Below are positions 59,127-64,000 of a DNA stretch of 64,000 nt, piece by piece. The notes beneath the pieces are model-generated. The model worked only from the letters and a program-made list of their open reading frames with translations, had not been told where the DNA came from and ran no database searches. Source of the DNA: an uncultured Eubacteriales bacterium (lineage in GTDB: Bacteria > Bacillota > Clostridia > Oscillospirales > Ruminococcaceae). The stretch is from assembly GCA_900319075.1 (NCBI GenBank), contig ONMZ01000001.1:223264-287263 (forward strand), in the 5' to 3' direction. Positions within the stretch are counted from its first letter, which is position 1, and the number at the start of each line of letters is the position of its first letter. The position numbers and the translations under genes are program-made.

Positions 59127-59762
59127 CTACTTGACTCTGCCCAGTTTATTAAAGGGGTAAAGTCTGAAAACTACGTGACCAAGCACATCGCTGTTATTTA
59201 CAAAGCCGATAGTACGGCTGTCTGTGGAATTGTTCCTGTTATCACCCATTACAAAGCACTGTCCTTGGGGAACTTTATATTCATAGACATTTCTTTCGGT
59301 CTGATATGTGCTGTCAAAAAGGCTTTTGTTTATCATAGTGGAAGCGATATGCTCATTACTTATCTCTTCACCGTTCACATAGACCTTATTAACATTGTAA
59401 TCTATCTTTACGGTATCACCCTGTATTCCCACAACACGCTTGATTATGGTCTTATCAAGCACGGTACTGTTTACCACCACCACATCATCACGGGCAGGGG
59501 TATAATTCAAATGGGTGAGGATAAGTCTGTCCTTATCCTCAAGGGTATTATTCATTGACGGACCGTCTACGGTCACGATACGCAAAAAGAAGATAAATAT
59601 AAGAATTATCACGAAAAGGGCGAACACAAAGGACTCGACCCAATCAAGTATCTCATCAAACAGGTTTATTTTTTCTTTTTCCTTCAGATCGTCCGGCGCT
59701 GCCTCGCTTGCCAGCTTGATATCCTCGGGATCGGGCTTTAAAAGCTTTTTCTCATTTTCCAT
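59127..59762 (-). CDS. lepB: Signal peptidase I
   Basis: The 211-residue membrane protease removes signal peptides. It has a cytosolic N-terminus, one membrane segment (FVFALFVIILIFIFFLRIV), the catalytic Ser in VDGPSMNNTLEDKDRL, Lys in VLDKTIIKRVVGIQGDTV and the box E QCFVMGDNRNNSTDSRTIGFV. Heads the lepB-rbgA-rnhB-yraN-thrC run. Confidence 0.97.
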   Translation of the reverse strand: MENEKKLLKPDPEDIKLASEAAPDDLKEKEKINLFDEILDWVESFVFALFVIILIFIFFLRIVTVDGPSMNNTLEDKDRLILTHLNYTPARDDVVVVNSTVLDKTIIKRVVGIQGDTVKIDYNVNKVYVNGEEISNEHIASTMINKSLFDSTYQTERNVYEYKVPQGQCFVMGDNRNNSTDSRTIGFVNNSDVLGHVVFRLYPFNKLGRVK

Positions 59763-59803
59763 AATCTGACCTCTATAATAATTATTTTCTTCTACAAATA
59801 AAC

Positions 59804-59832
59804 ATTATATCAAAAATCGCCGAAGATTACAA
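59804..59832 (-). promoter_or_regulatory. SigA-type promoter of the lepB operon
   Basis: On the - strand TTGTAA (59832-59827), 17 bases, TATAAT (59809-59804), 42 bp before the ATG. Confidence 0.8.
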
Positions 59833-59905
59833 GTGCTTTACATAAAAAATCATATGTAATACACGTTTTTTTAACACACATCTTCTGCATCTTTTATACA
59901 AAAAA

Positions 59906-59929
59906 GAGCGTGGCAGTCATTCCACGCTC
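59906..59929 (-). terminator. Terminator of tRNA-Leu
   Basis: GAGCGTGG and CCACGCTC form a perfect 8-bp stem, followed on the - strand by TTTTTTG, 18 bp after the tRNA. Confidence 0.88.
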
Positions 59930-59947
59930 AAAGTTCATAAAAAAATA

Positions 59948-60031
59948 TGCCGCTGACCGGACTTGAACCGGTACGGTATCGCTACCGAGGGATTTTAAGT
60001 CCCTTGTGTCTGCCTATTCCACCACAGCGGC
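59948..60031 (-). tRNA. tRNA-Leu, anticodon TAA
   Basis: On the - strand GCCGCTG pairs with CAGCGGC, anticodon stem AGGGA/TCCCT with loop CTTAAAA (anticodon TAA), a long variable arm (CGGTAGCGATACCG), and T arm ACCGG/CCGGT with TTCAAGT. The discriminator A is followed by TATT, so CCA is not encoded and must be added. It reads UUA and UUG codons. Confidence 0.95.
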
Positions 60032-60066
60032 TGACTCGTACATTATACAACCAAAAGCTGCAAATG

Positions 60067-60906
60067 TCAAGAGAGCTTATCCTCGCTGCTGCAATTTACA
60101 GCTTTGAACTCCGCAGGAGAAATTCCCTCATGTTTTTTGAACACGCTGCAGAAATAGCTGCAATCGTTATATCCCACAAGCTGTGAAACGTCGTTTATGC
60201 TATACCCCTCCTGGATAAGCATAAGCTTTGCCTGCTGGATACGTTTTCTTGCCAGATACTCAAAAGGACGCATCTTATAACACTCTTTAAAGAGCTTACA
60301 AAGGTACTGAGGGGAAATATTTATCATTGATGAGAGCTTATCAAGGGTCATATCACTTGGATAGTTTTCTTCCATATACTGTATGACCGGGGCGAGCTGA
60401 TTAAACTTTTGCCCATCAGAATTGTTCCCCTTCACGTTTATGTCGCTGTGAAGCTGCATAAGCAGATCATAAGCCAGTGCGGAGCTTTCCCAGGGGAGCA
60501 CGTTCCCCTCCTGTCTGCAAAGGTTAAGGATGTCCAGAAATTTTCTTGTAAACTTATCCCCGTCTGCAAGGGTTTCACACCTGACCTTATTGAGCTTCAG
60601 CACCTCAAGCAGCGACCCTATGCCCTTGCCGTCAAGGTCCATAGTAAACAGCTGCCATCCGTCCTGAGTCGGTACAAGCTCATGGGGAGTATTTTTAGGG
60701 ATGAACATTATCGTTTCGCCGCTTACATTATACTTTTTATTATCCACAACTACTTTTCCCACGCCTTTTATACAATGCAGCAGCTGATAAAAGGCATAAG
60801 AATCGTTCCTTTTAACAGGTTCTTCCGGCTGTCTGATACCTATTCCGCATACATACACGGGAAGCTCGCTGATATCATTATGGGAAGGGTAGAAATATGA
60901 AGTCAT
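60067..60906 (-). CDS. AraC family transcriptional regulator
   Basis: The chosen start at 60906 (behind CGAGGTAATG) gives 279 residues. Residues 1-150 form a cupin-like AraC ligand domain (YAFYQLLHCIKGVGKVVVDNKKYNVSGETIMFIPKNTPHEL). The C-terminal two-helix-turn-helix region has MTLDKLSSMINISPQYLCKLFKECYKMRPFEYLARKRIQQAKLMLIQEGYSINDVSQLVGYNDCSYFCSVFKKHEGISPAEFK. The form is that of sugar-utilisation regulators, but no sugar genes are next to it. Ligand unknown. Confidence 0.92.
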   Translation of the reverse strand: MTSYFYPSHNDISELPVYVCGIGIRQPEEPVKRNDSYAFYQLLHCIKGVGKVVVDNKKYNVSGETIMFIPKNTPHELVPTQDGWQLFTMDLDGKGIGSLLEVLKLNKVRCETLADGDKFTRKFLDILNLCRQEGNVLPWESSALAYDLLMQLHSDINVKGNNSDGQKFNQLAPVIQYMEENYPSDMTLDKLSSMINISPQYLCKLFKECYKMRPFEYLARKRIQQAKLMLIQEGYSINDVSQLVGYNDCSYFCSVFKKHEGISPAEFKAVNCSSEDKLS

Positions 60907-60953
60907 TTCATTACCTCGATGTTCGTTTAATATTTTTGCATAGTGCAATAGAT

Positions 60954-60982
60954 ATGATAGCACATTAGCTCGGATTTGTCAA
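60954..60982 (-). promoter_or_regulatory. SigA-type promoter of the AraC-type regulator
   Basis: On the - strand TTGACA (60982-60977), 17 bases, TATCAT (60959-60954), 48 bp before the chosen start. Confidence 0.8.
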
Positions 60983-61015
60983 CCGCTAAAAGACTTTTAT
61001 ATATAGAAAAAAATA

Positions 61016-61050
61016 AAGCTGCGGCAGGTCTTTGAAACCGTCCGCAGCTT
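61016..61050 (-). terminator. Terminator of glyA
   Basis: On the - strand AAGCTGCGG and CCGCAGCTT form a perfect 9-bp stem, followed by TATTTTTTT, 20 bp after the glyA stop. Confidence 0.86.
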
Positions 61051-61069
61051 ATATGTTCAACAGGTTAAT

Positions 61070-62317
61070 TTACTCATACAAAGGATACTTTTTGCAGATC
61101 TCTCCAACGCCCTCACGGATCTTGTCGGCGTTGTTTTCAAAGTCGGAAGCGGTAAGATAGATAAACTCTGCTATCTTCTCCATATCCTCCTCAACAAGAC
61201 CTCTTGTTGTAACGGCAGGAGTACCGATCCTTACGCCGCTGGTAACAAACGGGCTCTGGGGATCGTTTGGGATAGCGTTCTTATTAACGGTGATATAAAC
61301 CTCATCAAGCTTCTTTTCAAGCTCTTTACCGGTAATATTGAACGGCTGAAGATCAACGAGCATAAGGTGGTTATCAGTACCTCCGGAAACAAGGTTAAAG
61401 CCTCTTTTGAGCAGTCCCTTTGCAAGGGCATCTGCATTTGCAACTACCTGCTTGCCGTAAGCTTTGAACTCATCTGACAGAGCCTCGCCAAGGCACACAG
61501 CCTTGCCTGCGATAACGTGCATAAGCGGTCCGCCCTGTGTACCCGGGAAGATAGCCTTATTAAACTTCTTTGCAAGCTCCTCGCTGTTTGTAAGGATCAT
61601 ACCGCCTCTTGGTCCTCTCAGCGTCTTATGTGTGGTGGTTGTAACAACGTCTGCATAAGGCAGCGGAGACGGATGCATTCCTGTAGCTACGAGTCCGGCG
61701 ATATGTGCCATATCCACCATAAAGTATGCTCCGACCTCCTTGGCAACATTGGAGATCCTTTCAAAATCAATTACTCTCGGATAAGCAGAGGCACCGGCTA
61801 CGATAAGCTTAGGCTTATTTTCTCTTGCAAGTTTTTCAAGGTTATCGTAATCGATAAATCCATCGTCTGTAAGTCCGTAAGGTATGAAATGATAGTTTTT
61901 ACCGCTCATATTTACCGGAGAACCGTGTGTAAGATGTCCGCCTGCATCAAGGCTCATACCCATAATAGTATCCCCTACGTTGCAAAGTGCGAAATAAACA
62001 GCCATATTTGCCTGTGCACCGGAATGGGGCTGAACGTTTGCAAACTTGCAGTCAAAAAGTTTGCATGCTCTTTCTATTGCAATATTCTCAACAATATCGA
62101 CACACTCGCATCCGCCGTAATATCTCTTTGACGGATAGCCCTCGGCATACTTATTTGTAAGTGCGCTTCCCATTGCAGCCATAACCGCCGGTGATACAAT
62201 ATTTTCGCTGGCGATAAGCTCAAGATTTCTTTTTTGTCTTGCAAGCTCAAGACCCATTGCCTTTCCGACTTCAGGGTCAAAACCTTCTACAAATCCGATA
62301 GTGTCAAGAATTTTCAT
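61070..62317 (-). CDS. glyA: Serine hydroxymethyltransferase
   Basis: The 415-residue PLP enzyme interconverts serine and glycine with tetrahydrofolate. It has [93 protein letters not shown] with the PLP Lys in [11 protein letters not shown], and [24 protein letters not shown] lies ahead of the ATG. Own promoter and terminator. Confidence 0.98.
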   Translation of the reverse strand: MKILDTIGFVEGFDPEVGKAMGLELARQKRNLELIASENIVSPAVMAAMGSALTNKYAEGYPSKRYYGGCECVDIVENIAIERACKLFDCKFANVQPHSGAQANMAVYFALCNVGDTIMGMSLDAGGHLTHGSPVNMSGKNYHFIPYGLTDDGFIDYDNLEKLARENKPKLIVAGASAYPRVIDFERISNVAKEVGAYFMVDMAHIAGLVATGMHPSPLPYADVVTTTTHKTLRGPRGGMILTNSEELAKKFNKAIFPGTQGGPLMHVIAGKAVCLGEALSDEFKAYGKQVVANADALAKGLLKRGFNLVSGGTDNHLMLVDLQPFNITGKELEKKLDEVYITVNKNAIPNDPQSPFVTSGVRIGTPAVTTRGLVEEDMEKIAEFIYLTASDFENNADKIREGVGEICKKYPLYE

Positions 62318-62364
62318 TTTAACAATACTCCTTTACTAATTCATGTCAAAAAACGACCTTATAT

Positions 62365-62393
62365 ATTATAAACCATTTTTTTATAAATGGCAA
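62365..62393 (-). promoter_or_regulatory. SigA-type promoter of glyA
   Basis: On the - strand TTGCCA (62393-62388), 17 bases, TATAAT (62370-62365), 48 bp before the ATG. Confidence 0.82.
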
Positions 62394-62474
62394 TATCTTT
62401 TTTCGATTTTTAATGATTTTTTCTTATCCTGACATTATTATGATAAACAAATTATAAATTCACCTGTCAGGGGG

Positions 62475-62503
62475 TTGAAAAAAAACGAATAAAATGTTAT
62501 AAT
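62475..62503 (+). promoter_or_regulatory. SigA-type promoter of metA
   Basis: TTGAAA (62475-62480), 17 bases, TATAAT (62498-62503), 36 bp before the ATG. The short leader leaves no room for a SAM riboswitch or T-box. Confidence 0.83.
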
Positions 62504-62539
62504 GAAGTTTCAGAAATCTAATTTAAAGGTGGGATCGCC

Positions 62540-63463
62540 ATGCCTATAAAGATACCTAACGATCTTCCTGCATTTCAGACGCTGGAGGACGAAAATATAT
62601 TTGTTATCGGCAACGAGCGTGCTCTGCATCAGGATATACGTGCACTGAAGATAGCCATTGTAAATCTCATGCCTGATAAAATATCCACAGAGACCCAGCT
62701 TTTACGCCTTTTAAGCAACACTCCCCTGCACGTTGACATTGATCTTATACAGATGAACCATATTACCAAAAACACCTCACAGGAGCATATGCTCGCCTTT
62801 TACAAGGGCTTTGACGAGGTAAGGGAGAACCGTTACGACGGACTTATCATTACAGGTGCGCCGGTTGAGCTTATGGATTTTGAACAGGTGGACTACTGGG
62901 AGGAGCTTTGCGAAGTATTTGAATGGTCAAAGACAAATGTTTTTTCCACGATACACATTTGCTGGGGTGCACAGGCAGGGCTTTACTACCATTACGGCAT
63001 CCCGAAATACCAGCTTGACAAAAAGATGTTCGGAGATTTCAGACACCGCAACTTAAAGCGCAAGCACCCTATACTCAAGGGCTTCGGCGATACATTCCAC
63101 TGTCCGCACTCAAGGCACACAGAGGTTCGCAGAGAAGATGTTGAAAAGGTAGATGACCTTATTATCCTCACAGAATCCCGTGAGGCAGGGCTGCATATGC
63201 TGGCGGACAAATCAGAGCGCAACTACTATATTTTCGGGCACTGGGAGTATGACCGTGACACTCTTGCAAGGGAGTATTTCCGTGATCTGGACAGAAAGCT
63301 GAAGATCGATATGCCTCAGCATTACTTCCCGGGCGATGATGTTACAAAGACACCGAATTTTGACTGGGCGTGCTCGGCAAACCTTGCATACGCAAACTGG
63401 CTCAACTACTGTGTATACCAGAAAACGCCATATGATCTTTCAGAGCTGGAAAAGTTCAAATAA
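62540..63463 (+). CDS. metA: Homoserine O-acyltransferase MetA, predicted acetyl-CoA type
   Basis: The 307-residue enzyme acylates homoserine in methionine synthesis. It has MPDKISTETQLLRLLSNTPLHVDIDLI, the catalytic Cys141 in HICWGAQAGLYYHYG, His in HCPHSRHTEVRREDV-like FHCPHSRHTEV, and YYIFGHWEYD with Glu. In this family Glu at position 111 selects acetyl-CoA and Gly succinyl-CoA; here TGAPVELM has Glu110 at that place, so O-acetylhomoserine is the predicted product. AAAGGTGGG is the ribosome site. Confidence 0.96.
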   Translation: MPIKIPNDLPAFQTLEDENIFVIGNERALHQDIRALKIAIVNLMPDKISTETQLLRLLSNTPLHVDIDLIQMNHITKNTSQEHMLAFYKGFDEVRENRYDGLIITGAPVELMDFEQVDYWEELCEVFEWSKTNVFSTIHICWGAQAGLYYHYGIPKYQLDKKMFGDFRHRNLKRKHPILKGFGDTFHCPHSRHTEVRREDVEKVDDLIILTESREAGLHMLADKSERNYYIFGHWEYDRDTLAREYFRDLDRKLKIDMPQHYFPGDDVTKTPNFDWACSANLAYANWLNYCVYQKTPYDLSELEKFK

Positions 63464-63483
63464 GGCTGCAAGACCAGCCACAA

Positions 63484-63519
63484 AAAAAGAACTGTACAAC
63501 AAATTGTACAGTTCTTTTT
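63484..63519. terminator. Bidirectional terminator between metA and the fakA-like gene
   Basis: AAAAAGAACTGTACAA and TTGTACAGTTCTTTTT form a perfect 16-bp stem with loop CAAA. The convergent genes on both sides end within 21 bp of it. Confidence 0.92.
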
Positions 63520-63521
63520 AT

Positions 63522-64000
63522 TTATTCTACTGAGATGTAATAGTAGTATACAGGTTGACCGCCGTTGATAAGGTTTACATCAATGTTGGAATACTTTGCG
63601 CTGACCTGCTTGTACAAAGCCTCTGCCGCCTCATCGGTAACGTCAGCGCCATAAAGAATGGTGATAAAGGTAGAATCTCCCTTCACAAGTTTCTTTGTAA
63701 GCTTATAAGCTGCCTTTGAAAGGTCTTTTTCCACAAAGGCGAGTTTACCGTTTTCCATACACAGTATTTCGCCCTTTTTGATAGCGTGGCCTTCAAAATC
63801 GCTGTCTCTTGCCGCAAAGGTAACAGAACCAGTAGACACTCTTTCAAGGGCGTCGGTCATTTCCTTGCGGTTGGTTTTGAAATCTGCATCGGGGTCAAAA
63901 GCAAGCATAGCAGACATACCCTGTGGGATAGTTCTTGTCTGGAGTACACAAACCTTTCTGTCCGCAAGCTTTACTGCCTGCTCTGCCGCCATGATAATAT
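63522..64000 (-). CDS. FakA-like fatty acid kinase / DAK-phosphatase-domain protein, C-terminal part (partial)
   Basis: The frame is open through the window end, with Ile-Ile codons before the Met at 63992, so about 159 C-terminal residues are seen. NIIMAAEQAVKLADRKVCVLQTRTIPQGMSAMLAFDPDAD is the C-terminal domain of the YloV/FakA family, followed by the EILCMENGKLAFVEKDLSKAAYKLTKKLV and YGADVTDEAAEALYKQV segments. FakA phosphorylates fatty acids bound to FakB. The N-terminal kinase (DhaL) domain lies outside the window. Confidence 0.88.
   Translation of the reverse strand, partial: IIMAAEQAVKLADRKVCVLQTRTIPQGMSAMLAFDPDADFKTNRKEMTDALERVSTGSVTFAARDSDFEGHAIKKGEILCMENGKLAFVEKDLSKAAYKLTKKLVKGDSTFITILYGADVTDEAAEALYKQVSAKYSNIDVNLINGGQPVYYYYISVE

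Noticed and set aside
62504..62539. SAM riboswitch or T-box ahead of metA
   Set aside because: Only 36 bases lie between the -10 box and the ATG, too short for either.

Overview
The window looks like the chromosome of a spore-forming, low-to-mid G+C anaerobe of the Clostridia, most likely Oscillospiraceae (Ruminococcus-like). Pointers are spoIVA beside a SipL-type SPOCS/LysM gene, a T-box ahead of ileS, an Ile-tRNA synthetase of the eukaryote-like type, the tig-clpP-clpX cluster, HPr with both regulatory residues, and TTGACA/TATAAT promoters. The species cannot be fixed from the sequence alone.

Positions 1 to about 16.5 kb are the right-hand part of a siphovirus-type prophage, all on the + strand. 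The order is: end of a presumed head protease, HK97 capsid, four connector/neck proteins, tail tube protein, two tail-assembly chaperone frames joined by a likely -1 frameshift, tape measure, distal tail protein, tail-tip protein with a C-terminal S74 chaperone, BppU-like baseplate protein, a receptor-binding candidate, then small genes, XhlA-like protein, holin and GH25/Cpl-7 endolysin.

The most exciting system is a complete diversity-generating retroelement (DGR) between tail and lysis modules: variable protein (11230-12621, variable repeat 12493-12609), hairpin, avd (12666-13085), template repeat (13116-13232) and reverse transcriptase (13384-14472). Template and variable repeats align without gaps over 117 bp. 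Fifteen of 16 differences fall on template adenines, the signature of adenine-specific mutagenic retrohoming. It should retarget the phage by rewriting a C-type-lectin-like C-terminus.

From 16.6 kb on the genes are host genes. ssrA and smpB (- strand) abut the prophage, so ssrA is a candidate integration site. Then come a PrsA-like foldase lipoprotein, ldh with an uncharacterised partner, a purine permease, a YczE-type membrane protein, tRNA-Pro, a YegP-like protein, a spermidine-synthase-like protein, an HD-GYP phosphodiesterase, the sporulation pair sipL-spoIVA, envelope proteins (SH3, zinc-ribbon, YfhO, GT2), T-box-ileS, rsmE, ptsH, rimM-VOC-trmD, a CdaR-like regulator, ftsE-ftsX with an M23 hydrolase, pepF, a secreted tandem-repeat protein, tig-clpP-clpX, a lepB-rbgA-rnhB-yraN-thrC run, tRNA-Leu, an AraC regulator, glyA, metA and the end of a fakA-like gene.

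Other items beyond routine annotation are a 220-bp MITE-like element downstream of clpX, a candidate C-rich small RNA opposite the ileS-rsmE gap, and a secreted protein whose 105-bp repeats differ only at synonymous sites. Three small genes under 60 codons (14436, 14602, 55492) are annotated from direct reading.
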